From positions 620,001 to 684,000 of the forward strand of contig NZ_JAFCKJ010000003.1 of assembly GCF_018130465.1 (NCBI RefSeq): a DNA stretch of 64,000 nt, in the 5' to 3' direction. Shown here one piece after another: positions 47,527-57,545 of the stretch. The notes beneath the pieces were generated by a model. It did no database searches. It saw only the letters and a program-made list of their open reading frames with translations, and was not told the DNA's origin. Made by a program: the position numbers and the translations under genes. The stretch comes from Bradyrhizobium canariense. GTDB taxonomy: Bacteria > Pseudomonadota > Alphaproteobacteria > Rhizobiales > Xanthobacteraceae. The number at the start of each line of letters is the position of its first letter. Position 1 is the stretch's first letter.

Positions 47527-47975
47527 CCAAATGATCCTTCCGACCTAGCCCCTCCTCTCGGTGCGTAGCATTCGCGCACATGACATTCTTGAACCGTTGC
47601 TTGAGACGCGCGTGATTATTCTGGAGATTTCCTCCAGTTTTGCTTCGGGGCAGTTTTTGACAGCGGATACGAAGGCTCTCTCATCACGAATCGCCTGATC
47701 ACGGATCACGCGTAACGACCCCGTGATTGTCAAACGCGCGCGGAAGAACCGCGGCTCGATACGAGCGCGCAGTTTGACGAGGCTGCGGGGTAGCTCCTGG
47801 CGCGCACACCAGGCCGAACGAAAATTGCACATGCGGTCTCGACGCATTTGGTACTATGCTGGGCATCGGAATTGGCGTCAGCATATAAGCGGACGATCCC
47901 ACTCCATGGTTGAGAGCGACCTGCATTTCCGGCCCAATCGATATCCAGACAAGGAATATTTGAGGGAGATCTCAG
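47527..47975. other. Intergenic region between RTX operon and methyltransferase
   Basis: These 449 bases separate two divergent genes and should carry both promoters. GGAAGGATC precedes the RTX start and GAGGGAGATC precedes the methyltransferase start. Several short frames cross the region but none looks like a protein. No repeat or RNA gene is seen. Confidence 0.5.
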
Positions 47976-48764
47976 ATGTCATCACCGGAGCCTATCAAAT
48001 TCACGGACGGTGCAGCTTACGAACGCTTCATGTCCCCCTGGAGCCGATCGGCCGGCACCCTGTTCCTCGATTGGCTGGCGTCACGCACCGGACTGGCCTG
48101 GGTGGATGTCGGTTGCGGCAACGGCGCGTTCACTGAGCTCCTTGTTGCGAAGTCCGCCCCTTCGTCCGTTTGCGCGATCGATCCCTCCGACGGACAGATT
48201 GCGACTGCTCGCCAGAAACTATCAGCAAAGCAAGTCGAGTTTTCGATTGGCGATGCGATGGCACTTCCCTACGACGCCAACCGCTTCGACGTCGCGGTGA
48301 TGGCGCTGGTGCTGTTCTTCGTCCCCGACGCGCACAAAGGTGCCTCGGAAATGGTCCGCGTCACCAAGCCCGGCGGCATGGTCGCATCCTACACCTGGGA
48401 CATCTTGCGGAGCGGCTCGCCCACGCAGCCCCTATGGGAAGAGATGGACGCTCTCGGCAAAGCTGCGCAGCGCCCGCCGAGCGCGGATGTATCGCGGTTC
48501 GAGGCACTGAAGGCGCTTTGGGCGAAGCTCGGCATCCGCGATGTCGAAACTCGCGAACTGGTCGTCGAGCGAACGTTTGCGAATTTCGATGACTACTGGC
48601 TGTCGATGGTCGTCAGCAGCCCGGCCGGCGTATTGGGAAGGCTGTCGGAGACAGAGAGCGCGGAGCTCAAACGCCGGCTACAGGCACGATTGCCGGCGAG
48701 CGCGAACGGAGAGATCACGGTTCACGCCTCGGCCACCGCAATCAAGGGATGCAAAGCCGCTTGA
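47976..48764 (+). CDS. Class I SAM-dependent methyltransferase
   Basis: The 262-residue protein binds SAM through VDVGCGNGAFTELL (motif I), then SVCAIDPSDGQI (motif II acidic region), FSIGDAMALPY (motif III) and RVTKPGGMVASYTWD (post-III strand). It resembles the UbiE/Methyltransf_11 group acting on small molecules. There is no operon partner, so its substrate is unknown. It is convergent with the lipoprotein gene. Confidence 0.85.
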   Translation: MSSPEPIKFTDGAAYERFMSPWSRSAGTLFLDWLASRTGLAWVDVGCGNGAFTELLVAKSAPSSVCAIDPSDGQIATARQKLSAKQVEFSIGDAMALPYDANRFDVAVMALVLFFVPDAHKGASEMVRVTKPGGMVASYTWDILRSGSPTQPLWEEMDALGKAAQRPPSADVSRFEALKALWAKLGIRDVETRELVVERTFANFDDYWLSMVVSSPAGVLGRLSETESAELKRRLQARLPASANGEITVHASATAIKGCKAA

Positions 48765-48837
48765 CGATGGGGACGAGCATCCGCGGCTGATCGTTTCGAC
48801 AGCCGCAACCAGCTTCAGGGCAAATGGCCGACCCGTG

Positions 48838-49371
48838 TTACGCCGCCGACTTCTTCTTCGGCTTCGGCTTGGTCGCCTTCGGCGTCACCGGCGCCTCCGG
48901 CGTGCCCTCGATCGATGACAGGCGGCCGGCCGTGAACGTGTAGATGCCGGCGCGCGGACCTGTGGTCCAGGTCACCACGGCGACGCGCCTGCCGATGGCA
49001 TCACCGGAGAGGTTGACGCTCGAGGGCGCACCGATACCGCGCACCACGTCGCATTCGGTGTGGCCGAGCGCAACGGTGCCACCCATGGGCGCCGGCGCCG
49101 TCGTCGATGCATTGGCATCGGCCGGCCCGGGGGGCGGCGCCATGCCGGCACAGCCCCCGTCCGCGCTGACCAGATCCTCGGCCCCAACCGGCTTGTCGGG
49201 GGTCAGCGGCGGCGACTCAATTGAGATGCTTTTGATGAACAGGCGGCTGGGCGTGTTGAACCACTGGGTATCCCTGGACAACAGATCGGTCCCGCCCGAA
49301 CAACCCGCGACCAGCGGGGCTACGGCAGCCAACGCAACTATGAGCGAGCTGGGAAGCTTTTGATGTCGCAC
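48838..49371 (-). CDS. Lipoprotein of unknown function
   Basis: The 177-residue protein has a lipoprotein signal ending in the lipobox VAGC (Cys24) followed by SGG. The mature part has SIESPPLTPDKPVGAEDL, a Pro/Ala-rich stretch, a conserved-looking core (TVALGHTECDVVRGIGAPSS) and ends in a basic Lys/Pro tail. No named domain is recognised. It is cotranscribable with holC but 127 bases apart. Confidence 0.7.
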   Translation of the reverse strand: MRHQKLPSSLIVALAAVAPLVAGCSGGTDLLSRDTQWFNTPSRLFIKSISIESPPLTPDKPVGAEDLVSADGGCAGMAPPPGPADANASTTAPAPMGGTVALGHTECDVVRGIGAPSSVNLSGDAIGRRVAVVTWTTGPRAGIYTFTAGRLSSIEGTPEAPVTPKATKPKPKKKSAA

Positions 49372-49498
49372 GATAAACTAAATTCCCCGCCTGAAGGATC
49401 GTCCCTAAGCAATTGTCCCAACATCACTTTGCGGCACGAAGGTGACAAAAGTCATCATCACCCGAAAAGTGCAAATTATCATTAATTGCGAGCGACCG

Positions 49499-49951
49499 CT
49501 AATTCCGCTTCTGCCACCGGCCCCGCTCGTCGGCCTGCCAATAGGTGACATCAAATCCCCGCGCCTTGCAATCCGTCCAGGCGCTGCGGGCGAACGCAAG
49601 CGCATCCGGATCGTCGCCGTTGAACAGCAGCACCATGCGCTCATAGCTCTGTGCGTCCTGCGGCAGCGCGGCGTTGTCGACCAGGAAGCGGACATTGGCA
49701 CCGTTCGGATTGTCTTCCTCGACGGCCAGCACGATCGGCTGATCGGCGGCGTCGCTCACCCGCGATGTCGCGTGCGGCAGGAAGGAATCGTCGCGATAGG
49801 TCCACAAGTGCGCGTCGAGCGCATCGGCGCGCTCCGGCGAATTCGACTGCACCACGACGCGCCAGCCGCGCTCGAGCGATTTCTCGAGAAGCGGCGGCAA
49901 CACGTTCTCCACCGTCATGTTTTGCAAATGGTAGAACAGTACTTCAGTCAT
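49499..49951 (-). CDS. holC: DNA polymerase III chi subunit
   Basis: The 150-residue chi subunit links the clamp loader to SSB. Family features: EVLFYHLQNMTVENVLPPLL, ERGWRVVVQSNSPERADALD, LWTYRDDSFLPHA and MVLLFNGDDPDALAFARSAW. It starts 6 bases after pepA, the usual alphaproteobacterial pair, and is probably read from the pepA transcript. Confidence 0.93.
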   Translation of the reverse strand: MTEVLFYHLQNMTVENVLPPLLEKSLERGWRVVVQSNSPERADALDAHLWTYRDDSFLPHATSRVSDAADQPIVLAVEEDNPNGANVRFLVDNAALPQDAQSYERMVLLFNGDDPDALAFARSAWTDCKARGFDVTYWQADERGRWQKRN

Positions 49952-49957
49952 CTTGGG

Positions 49958-51457
49958 TCATTTGCGCTCGTAATGGTCGGCGACCAGACGGTCGAGCAAG
50001 CGAACGCCATAGCCGCTTCCCCAGCTGTGGTTGATGTCGGTCTTCGGCGCCCCCATGGCGGTACCGGCGATGTCGAGATGCGCCCAGGGCGTGCCGTCCA
50101 CGAAGCGCTGGAGGAACTGCGCCGCGGTGATGGAGCCGCCATGGCGGCCGCCGGTGTTCTTCATGTCGGCGAACTGGGAATCGATCAGCTTGTCGTATTC
50201 AGGGCCAAGCGGCAGGCGCCAGACCTTCTCGCCGCTCTCGATGCCGGCCGCCAGCAGCCGCTCGGCGAGCTCGTCATTGTTGGAGAACATGCCGGCATGA
50301 TCGGTGCCGAGCGCGACCACGATCGCGCCGGTCAGCGTCGCCAGATCCACCATGAATTTCGGCTTCGTTTTCTTGGCGACGTACCAGAGCACATCGGCAA
50401 GCACCAGGCGGCCTTCCGCGTCGGTGTTGATGATCTCGATGGTCTGGCCCGACATCGAGGTGACGATGTCGCCCGGGCGCTGCGCGTTGCCGTCCGGCAT
50501 GTTCTCGACGAGGCCGATGGCGCCGACGACGTTGACCTTGGCCTTGCGCGCCGCGAGCGCATGCATCAGGCCGACGACGCAGGCAGCGCCTCCCATGTCG
50601 CCCTTCATGTCCTCCATGCTGCCGGCCGGCTTGATCGAAATGCCGCCGGTGTCGAAGCAGACGCCCTTGCCGACGAAGGCAACCGGTGCCTCGCCTTTCT
50701 TGCCGCCATCCCAACGCATGATCACGGTGCGGCTCGGCCGCGCCGAGCCCTGACCGACGCCGAGCAGCGCGCCCATGCCGAGCTTGTCCATCGCCTTGAC
50801 GTCGAGCACCTCGATCTTGACGCCGAGCTTGCGGAGCAAGCCTGCGCGGCGCGCGAACTCCTCGGGAAAAAGCACGTTCGGCGGCTCGTTGACGAGGTCG
50901 CGCGCAATGATCACGCCGTCCACGATCGCACCGGCCGATGCAAACGCCTTCTTCGCGGCGACGACATCGCCGACCGCAAGCGAGATGTCGGCACGCGAAC
51001 CGCCCTCCTCGCCGTCCTTCTTCTTGGTCTTGTAGCGGTCGAACTTGTAGCTGCGCAGCCGCAGGCCCGAGGCGATCGCGACCGCCTGCTCGCTCGTCAT
51101 GGCGCCATTGGGCAGTTCTGCCATGATGGTCATGGTCGCCGCCCCGGCCGGAAGCTTGCCCGCCGCCACGCCGCCGAATTTGAGGAAGTCGTTAGCCTTC
51201 AGGCCGGCCGCCTTGCCGGCGCCGATCACGATCAGACGGGTAGCCTTCACGCCCTCCGGCGCAAGGATGTCGAGCGCAGCACCGCTTTTGCCTTTGAAGG
51301 CGGCGGCGGAGGCCGCCCGCTTCACGAGTTCGGTGGCCCCGCCGAGCGCCTTGGCGGTCGCCGGGCCGAGCTTCAGAGTGTCGTCGCAGAACACGACCAT
51401 GATGCCACGGACGGCGGCAGACAATGGAACGAAGCCGACCTTGATGGCATCGGACAT
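49958..51457 (-). CDS. pepA: Leucyl aminopeptidase
   Basis: This 499-residue M17 metallo-aminopeptidase removes N-terminal residues from peptides. Catalytic region: [19 protein letters not shown] (Lys and metal ligands), [20 protein letters not shown], and the signature [16 protein letters not shown]. The C-terminal part (about 180-499) is the catalytic domain; the N-domain is shorter than in E. coli. Start 51457 has GGAGGAG upstream. It is divergent from lptF. Confidence 0.95.
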   Translation of the reverse strand: MSDAIKVGFVPLSAAVRGIMVVFCDDTLKLGPATAKALGGATELVKRAASAAAFKGKSGAALDILAPEGVKATRLIVIGAGKAAGLKANDFLKFGGVAAGKLPAGAATMTIMAELPNGAMTSEQAVAIASGLRLRSYKFDRYKTKKKDGEEGGSRADISLAVGDVVAAKKAFASAGAIVDGVIIARDLVNEPPNVLFPEEFARRAGLLRKLGVKIEVLDVKAMDKLGMGALLGVGQGSARPSRTVIMRWDGGKKGEAPVAFVGKGVCFDTGGISIKPAGSMEDMKGDMGGAACVVGLMHALAARKAKVNVVGAIGLVENMPDGNAQRPGDIVTSMSGQTIEIINTDAEGRLVLADVLWYVAKKTKPKFMVDLATLTGAIVVALGTDHAGMFSNNDELAERLLAAGIESGEKVWRLPLGPEYDKLIDSQFADMKNTGGRHGGSITAAQFLQRFVDGTPWAHLDIAGTAMGAPKTDINHSWGSGYGVRLLDRLVADHYERK

Positions 51458-51472
51458 GAGTAACTCCTCCAA

Positions 51473-51796
51473 AACATGGGGCTTTTACCGATCGGCGGTC
51501 CCGGCCACGGGCCGGAGCTGAACGGCGATTCACTGAGCGTGCCGCACTATGGGCCACCGGCCCGGCAGATGCCAAGCACCCCCCGTGGCCGCGAGGCCAC
51601 AACGAGGGAAATATTAACCATATATTGAGGGTGCCACGGAGCAGCCATTTTGTTGACGGATCAAAGGGATGGTAGTGAGAGTGTAAGCCGGCGGATGAGA
51701 TGGTTGGCCGACCTTGGGGATCCCCTTGCGGGGATTGGTTGGACAGCCGAAATTTCGGCCGGCATTGGGGACTTGGTGGGATTCGTGCGGTAGCGC
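51473..51796. promoter_or_regulatory. Divergent promoter region pepA/lptF with palindromes
   Basis: This 324-base region holds the promoters of pepA and the lpt operon. Near lptF, GGGGATCCCC and CCCCTTGCGGGG form overlapping palindromes (about 51717-51733), and GCCGAAATTTCGGC is a perfect 14-base palindrome at 51746-51759, ending 37 bases before the lptF ATG. These may be operators or mRNA leader hairpins. The lptF ribosome site is weak. Confidence 0.45.
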
Positions 51797-52966
51797 ATGG
51801 GGTCAATCGATAGGTATATCTTCCGCACGACGCTCGCGTCGTTTGCGCTGGTCCTGGTCAGCCTCACGGGCGTGATCTGGATTACGCAGGCGTTGCGCGG
51901 CATCGACCTGATGACGAGCCAGGGTCAGACCATCCTGACCTTCCTCGGCATCACCAGCCTCGTCGTGCCCGCGCTGGTCCTGATCATCTCGCCGATCGCG
52001 CTGATGATCGCGATCTCGCATACGCTGAACAAGCTCGCGACCGATTCCGAGATCATCGTGATGAATGCCGCCGGCTTCTCGCCGTTCCGGCTGTTCTATC
52101 CGTTCTTCTACGCCACCTGCGTGGTGGCGCTGCTGGTCGCCTTCATCGCGGCCTATCTCGCCCCCGACGGCATGCGGCGGATCAAGCAGTGGGACGCCGA
52201 GATCACCGCCGACGTGCTCACCAACATCCTGCAGCCCGGCCGCTTCGCCCAGCTCGACAAGAACCTGACGATCCGGATTCGCGAACGCCAGCCCGGCGGC
52301 ATCCTCGCCGGCATCTTCATCGACGACCGCCGCGATCCGAACGAGCGGGTCTCGATCGTCGCCGAGCACGGCGAAGTCGTGAAGAACGAGACCGGATCGT
52401 TCCTGGTGCTGGAGACCGGCAATCTCCAGCGCTTCGAGGCCGGAAAGCACGATCCCGCGCTGGTGGCGTTCGGCCGCTACGGCTTCGACATGTCGAAATT
52501 CTCGGGCCAGGGCCGCGACGTCACCCTCGGCATCCGCGAGCGTTATCTCTGGGAGCTGCTCTCACCGTCCGAGGACGATCCCGTCTACAAGCAGATTCCC
52601 GGCCAGTTCCGCTCGGCCCTGCATGACAGCCTGTTGGCGCCGATCTATCCGTTCGCCTTTGCCGTGCTGACCTTCGCGTTTCTGGGGGCGCCTCGCACCA
52701 CGCGCCAGAGCCGCAATTTCTCGATCGGCTCATCGATCCTCGCAGTGTTCGGCCTGCGCATGGCCGGCTTCGCCTGCTCGGTGATGGCGGTGAAATCGCC
52801 GGGCGCGGTGCTGGTCCAATATGCGATGGTCTTTGGTGCCATCGGCATCGGGCTGGCGATCATCATCGGCGGCCTCGTGGTCGAGCCGCCGCCGCGCCTC
52901 ATGGAGGCCATCAACAGGTCGAACGCGCGCATCGCGCGGCTGTTCGGACGGCCGGCCACCGCATGA
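51797..52966 (+). CDS. lptF: LPS export permease LptF
   Basis: LptF and LptG form the membrane channel that, with LptB ATPase, extracts LPS from the inner membrane. The 389-residue protein begins DRYIFRTTLASFALVLVSLT, has three N-terminal helices, a periplasmic beta-jellyroll domain (about 130-260) and three C-terminal helices. It overlaps lptG by four bases (ATGA). lptB, lptC and lptA are not in this window. Confidence 0.93.
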   Translation: MGSIDRYIFRTTLASFALVLVSLTGVIWITQALRGIDLMTSQGQTILTFLGITSLVVPALVLIISPIALMIAISHTLNKLATDSEIIVMNAAGFSPFRLFYPFFYATCVVALLVAFIAAYLAPDGMRRIKQWDAEITADVLTNILQPGRFAQLDKNLTIRIRERQPGGILAGIFIDDRRDPNERVSIVAEHGEVVKNETGSFLVLETGNLQRFEAGKHDPALVAFGRYGFDMSKFSGQGRDVTLGIRERYLWELLSPSEDDPVYKQIPGQFRSALHDSLLAPIYPFAFAVLTFAFLGAPRTTRQSRNFSIGSSILAVFGLRMAGFACSVMAVKSPGAVLVQYAMVFGAIGIGLAIIIGGLVVEPPPRLMEAINRSNARIARLFGRPATA

Positions 52967-54060
52967 GCATGCTCACCAACACACTCGGGCGCTATTTCGC
53001 CGGCCGTTTCGTGGTCGCGGCGCTCGGCGTGTTCGCCAGCATTTTCCTGCTGCTGGTGCTGGTCGATTACATCGAGATGGTGCGCAAGACCTCGGGCCTT
53101 GCATCCGCCTCCGCGGTCATGGTGGCCGAGACCTCGCTGTTCCGCGTGCCGCAGCTGCTGGAGAAGCTGACGCCGTTCTGCATGCTGATCGGCGCCATGA
53201 CCTGCTATCTCGCCCTCTCCCGCCGGCTCGAGCTCGTGGTCGCGCGCGCCGCCGGCGTCTCAGCATGGCAATTCATCTCGCCGGCGCTCGGCAGCGCGCT
53301 GCTGATCGGAGTGATCGCCACCGTCGCCTACAATCCGATGTCGGCCAATCTGCGCGAGCTCTCCAAGCGCATGGAAGCCGAGCTGTTCGGCTCGGCGCCC
53401 GGCGGCGGCATTCAGGACGCCTCCGGCTTCTGGCTCAATCAGGTCACCAATGACGGCCAGACCATCATCAACGCGGCGCGCAGCGAGCAGCAGGGCGTCC
53501 GGCTCACGGGGCTCACGCTGTTCCGGTTTGACACAGAGCAGCACTTCAAGGAACGGGTCGAGGCGCGCGAGGCGACGCTCGAGTCCGGCCGTTGGCTGTT
53601 CAGGGGCGTCCGCCGCTTCTCGCTGGACTCGCCGCCGGTCGACCAGGCCAGCCTGGAGATTCCGACGACGCTGACCGAGGCGCAGGTCCGCAACAGCTTT
53701 TCCACACCCGAGACTGTGTCCTTTTGGCAACTACCGAGCTACATCCGCTCTTCCGAAAGCTCGGGCTTCGCGACAGCCGGATACCGACTCCAGTATCAGA
53801 AGCTCCTGGCGCAGCCGTTTTTGCTAGCTGCAATGGTGATGCTCGCGGCCTCCGTGTCGTTGCGTTTCTTCCGGATGGGCGGCGTGCAGAAGATGGTTTT
53901 GAGTGGCGTGGGCGCAGGCTTTCTGCTCTACGTTCTGTCGAAAGTGACTGAAGATTTGAGCAAGGCTGAGTTGATGCATCCGATCGCTGCGGCGTGGTTG
54001 CCCGCGGTGGTGGGCGGCCTCACCGGCTTTTTGGCCTTGCTGTATCAGGAGGACGGATAG
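52963..54060 (+). CDS. lptG: LPS export permease LptG
   Basis: The 365-residue partner of LptF begins NTLGRYFAGRFVVAALGVFA and has the same six-helix plus jellyroll plan (KMVLSGVGAGFLLYVLSKVT near the end). Start and stop overlap neighbours by four and one bases, so the three lpt genes are tightly coupled. The stop TAG shares its last base with the GTG of lptD. Confidence 0.93.
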   Translation: MSMLTNTLGRYFAGRFVVAALGVFASIFLLLVLVDYIEMVRKTSGLASASAVMVAETSLFRVPQLLEKLTPFCMLIGAMTCYLALSRRLELVVARAAGVSAWQFISPALGSALLIGVIATVAYNPMSANLRELSKRMEAELFGSAPGGGIQDASGFWLNQVTNDGQTIINAARSEQQGVRLTGLTLFRFDTEQHFKERVEAREATLESGRWLFRGVRRFSLDSPPVDQASLEIPTTLTEAQVRNSFSTPETVSFWQLPSYIRSSESSGFATAGYRLQYQKLLAQPFLLAAMVMLAASVSLRFFRMGGVQKMVLSGVGAGFLLYVLSKVTEDLSKAELMHPIAAAWLPAVVGGLTGFLALLYQEDG

Positions 54061-56549
54061 TGACGGCCGTCCACCGAGGGCCCGTGTCTCGTTTGACGCG
54101 GCGCACATTGGTGCGCGCGAACGGGTGTGGCTTGTCCATTCGCAGGTTCCTGCTTGCTGTCGCCGCCGTGGCATCGCTCGGTGGCCTGATGGACGTTGCC
54201 GCCGTGGCGCCGGCCTCCGCCCAGAGCTTCACCTACAATCCGCTGCCGCCGCGTCCGAAGCCGCCGAAGGCCGTCAACGACAACCAGATGCTGGTTCAGG
54301 CGACCGAGGTCGACTACGACTACAACAATTCGCGCGTCTCCGCGGTCGGTAACGTCCAGCTGTTCTACAACGGCACCAGCGTCGAGGCCGACAAGGTCAT
54401 CTACGACCAGAAGACCAAGCGGCTCCATGCCGAAGGCAACATCCGCATGACGGATGCCGACGGCAAGATCACCTATGCCGAGATCCTGGATCTCTCCGAC
54501 GACTACCGCGACGGTTTCGTCGATTCGCTGCGCGTGGACACGGCCGACCAGACCCGCATGGCCGCGAGCCGCTCCGACCGCTCCAGCGGCAACTACACGG
54601 TGTTCGAGAACGGTGTCTACACGGCCTGCGCGCCGTGCAAGGACGATCCGAAGAAGCCGCCGCTATGGCAGGTCAAGGGTGCGCGCATCATCCACGACCA
54701 GCAGGAGAAGATGCTGTATTTCGAGACGGCGCAGCTCGAATTCTTCGGCGTGCCGATCGCCTATATGCCCTATTTCTCGACGCCCGATCCGACCGTGAAG
54801 CGCAAGACCGGCTTCCTGATGCCGGGCTTCACGTCGAATACGCCGTTCGGCTACGGCGTCGAGGTGCCGTTCTACTGGGCGATCGCGCCCGACATGGACG
54901 CGACCTTCAGCCCGCGCATCACGTCCAAGCAGGGCGTGCTGTTCCAGGCCGAATTCCGCCAGCGCCTGATGGACGGCGCCTATCAGATCCGCGTCTACGG
55001 CATCGACCAGCTCGATCGCAGCGCGCTCGCCGGCCAGCCCGGCGACAAGCAGTTCCGCGGCGCGGTCGACACCAAGGGTCAGTTCGCGCTGAACGACAAA
55101 TGGGTCTGGGGTTGGGACGGCGTCCTGATGTCCGACTATTATTTCTTCTCGGACTATCGGTTGTCGCAATATCGCGATCCGCTGGGCTCGTTCCTGTATC
55201 TGCCGACGGATGCTCTCTCGCAGCTTTACCTGACCGGCGTCGGCAATCGCAGCTTCTTCGACGCGCGCACGATGTACTGGCTGAGCTACTCGGGCAACCA
55301 GAGCCAGGTGCCCGTCGTCTACCCCGTGATCGACTACTCGAACGTGCTGAACTATCCGGTGTTCGGCGGCGAGTTCAGCTACAAGACCAATTTCGTGAAC
55401 CTGTCGCGTGACACCGCGGTGTTCGATCCGATCACGACGGTCGCCAACACCAACAGCCTGTGCACGACGGCGTCGGCCGATCCGCTCGCGCGCACGCCGT
55501 CGCAGTGCCTGCTGCGCGGCTTCCCGGGCACCTACACCCGCCTGACGGCCGAAGCGCAGTGGCGCAAGTCCTACACCGATCCGTTCGGTGAAATCTGGAC
55601 GCCGTTCGCCATTCTCCGCGCCGATGCGATCAACTCCTCGGTCTCCAACCAGCCGGGCGTGTCGAACTATCTTCCTGTCGGCGACACCCAGGCGTTCCGC
55701 CTGATGCCGACCGTGGGCCTCGAATACCGCTACCCCTTCATCAACGTTCAGCCCTGGGGCTCGACGACCATCGAGCCGATCGCGCAGATCATCATCCGGC
55801 CGAACGAGACCTATGCCGGCAAGCTCCCCAACGAGGACGCGCAGAGCATGGTGTTCGACGCCTCGAATCTGTTCAGCGTCGACAAGTTCTCCGGCTACGA
55901 CCGCGTCGAGGGCGGCGGCCGCGCCAATGTCGGCGTGCAGTCCACCACGCAGTTCGACAGGGGTGGCGCCGTCAAGGTGCTGTTCGGCCAGTCCTACCAG
56001 CTGTTCGGCATGAACTCCTACGCGGTCCAGGATTCCATCAATACGGGCCTCGATTCCGGCCTCGACAAGCCGCGCTCCGACTACGTGGCGAGCGCCAGCT
56101 ACTCGCCCAACAGCACCTATACGTTCAGCGTCCGCTCCCGCATGGACGAGCAGACCTGGAACGTCCAGCGCTTCGAGGCGGAAGGCCGCGCCAACTTCAA
56201 TCGCTGGTCGGTCAGCATGTTGTACGGCAATTACGCGGCACAGCCGGAACTCGGCTATCTGACCCGCCGCGAGGGCATCCTGACGTCAGGCTCGATCAAG
56301 GTCGCGGCCAATTGGGTGGTCACGGGCTCGGCGCGCTGGGACCTGGAGGCCAACAAGATCAACCAGTATGTGCTCGGTGCCGGCTATGTCGACGACTGTT
56401 TTGTGCTCGGCTTGAACTATGTAACTGCGTATAGCTATTCCGCGGGCTCGACGCCGCCCACCCTGAACCACGCCATCATGTTCCAGATCGGCCTGCGCAC
56501 GCTGGCGAACACAGCGACGACCAGCGGTTCCGGCGGCGGCCTCCAGTGA
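54060..56549 (+). CDS. lptD: LPS-assembly protein LptD
   Basis: LptD is the outer-membrane barrel that inserts LPS, with LptE. The 829-residue protein starts at GTG 54060 with GGAGGA upstream, has a signal segment (about 24-55), an OstA/LptA-like domain (about 70-200: ATEVDYDYNNSRVSAVGNV) and a large barrel domain (about 200-829; QTKRLHAEGNIRMTD belongs to the first part). Cys residues in ACAPCKDD and DDCFVLGLNY could pair as in E. coli. A longer frame starting inside lptG is rejected. Confidence 0.94.
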   Translation: MTAVHRGPVSRLTRRTLVRANGCGLSIRRFLLAVAAVASLGGLMDVAAVAPASAQSFTYNPLPPRPKPPKAVNDNQMLVQATEVDYDYNNSRVSAVGNVQLFYNGTSVEADKVIYDQKTKRLHAEGNIRMTDADGKITYAEILDLSDDYRDGFVDSLRVDTADQTRMAASRSDRSSGNYTVFENGVYTACAPCKDDPKKPPLWQVKGARIIHDQQEKMLYFETAQLEFFGVPIAYMPYFSTPDPTVKRKTGFLMPGFTSNTPFGYGVEVPFYWAIAPDMDATFSPRITSKQGVLFQAEFRQRLMDGAYQIRVYGIDQLDRSALAGQPGDKQFRGAVDTKGQFALNDKWVWGWDGVLMSDYYFFSDYRLSQYRDPLGSFLYLPTDALSQLYLTGVGNRSFFDARTMYWLSYSGNQSQVPVVYPVIDYSNVLNYPVFGGEFSYKTNFVNLSRDTAVFDPITTVANTNSLCTTASADPLARTPSQCLLRGFPGTYTRLTAEAQWRKSYTDPFGEIWTPFAILRADAINSSVSNQPGVSNYLPVGDTQAFRLMPTVGLEYRYPFINVQPWGSTTIEPIAQIIIRPNETYAGKLPNEDAQSMVFDASNLFSVDKFSGYDRVEGGGRANVGVQSTTQFDRGGAVKVLFGQSYQLFGMNSYAVQDSINTGLDSGLDKPRSDYVASASYSPNSTYTFSVRSRMDEQTWNVQRFEAEGRANFNRWSVSMLYGNYAAQPELGYLTRREGILTSGSIKVAANWVVTGSARWDLEANKINQYVLGAGYVDDCFVLGLNYVTAYSYSAGSTPPTLNHAIMFQIGLRTLANTATTSGSGGGLQ

Positions 56550-56603
56550 TCGGTTTGAAAGTGCCGGCCGCGTGTTCCCGTTCGCAGGTTCACCGCGGCT
56601 GAC

Positions 56604-57545
56604 ATGCGAGCGACAAATATGACGATCCCATTGCCTGTCTTCCGCCTCTTCCTCGTCCTCGCCGCCCTGCTCCTGGCCGGCGCACCGGCGCGCGCGCAGA
56701 ACATCGTGGTGATGGTCAACGGCGATCCCATCACCGACTTCGACATCGAGCAGCGCTCCAAGCTCGACCAGCTGACGACGCAGAAGACACCGGCCCGTCA
56801 GGAGGTCATCAACGAGCTGATCGACGACCGGGTGAAGATGAAGGAAGGCAAGAAATACGGTGTCGACCCCGGCGTCTCCGACATCAACCAGTCCTACGAG
56901 GGCATGGCGCAGCGCATGCGCATCTCGCCGGACCAGCTCACCAAGTCGCTCGAAACCAAGGGCGTCCGCCCCGAAACCCTGAAGAGCCGCATGAAGGCCG
57001 AGATGGTCTGGACCAGCCTCGTGCGCGGCCGCTTCAAGGAGAAGCTGATGGTCGGCGAGAAGGACGTGGCGCAGGCCGTGCAGGCCCAGACCGGCGACAA
57101 GCTGCAGATCGAGGGCACCGAATACAAGATGCAGCCGATCGTGCTGATCGTGCCGCGCGGCTCGTCGCCGGCGTTCCTGGAGACGCGGCATAAGGAAGCC
57201 GAGCAATATCGCTCGCGCGTCGGAAGCTGCGAAGAAGCCAATTCGTTGTTCCGTTCCACGCCGAACGCCACCATCCGCGACATCGTCACCAAGACCACGG
57301 CGGAATTGCCCGAGGCGCTGCGCAAGGTGCTCGACGACACGCCGATCGGCCACCTGACCGCGCCCGAGACGACCAAGGCGGGCATCGAGATGGTGGTGCT
57401 GTGCTCGCGCAAGCCGACCATGATCGACACGCCGAAGAAGCGCGAGGTCCGCGAGAAGATGTATCAGGAGAAGTACGAGAAGACCCAGAAGACCTATCTC
57501 GAGGAGCTCCGCAAGGCGGCGATGATCGAGTATCGCAACCGCTGA
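56604..57545 (+). CDS. surA: SurA-like periplasmic chaperone
   Basis: The 313-residue protein has a signal peptide ending PARAQ, then a SurA N-terminal domain (VVMVNGDPITDFDIEQRSKL, QEVINELIDDRVKMKEGKKY) and a parvulin-like region with weak catalytic features. It helps outer-membrane proteins, including LptD, reach the BAM complex. Its stop overlaps the pdxA start by one base. ATG 56619 is an alternative start nearer the hydrophobic segment. Confidence 0.85.
   Translation: MRATNMTIPLPVFRLFLVLAALLLAGAPARAQNIVVMVNGDPITDFDIEQRSKLDQLTTQKTPARQEVINELIDDRVKMKEGKKYGVDPGVSDINQSYEGMAQRMRISPDQLTKSLETKGVRPETLKSRMKAEMVWTSLVRGRFKEKLMVGEKDVAQAVQAQTGDKLQIEGTEYKMQPIVLIVPRGSSPAFLETRHKEAEQYRSRVGSCEEANSLFRSTPNATIRDIVTKTTAELPEALRKVLDDTPIGHLTAPETTKAGIEMVVLCSRKPTMIDTPKKREVREKMYQEKYEKTQKTYLEELRKAAMIEYRNR

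Noticed and set aside
44668-47568. A 966-codon open frame opposite the RTX gene
   Set aside because: It is a mirror of the Gly/Asp repeats in GC-rich DNA (long Val/Ala/Asp strings), with no ribosome site or family; the RTX gene on the minus strand has clear motifs and an operon context.
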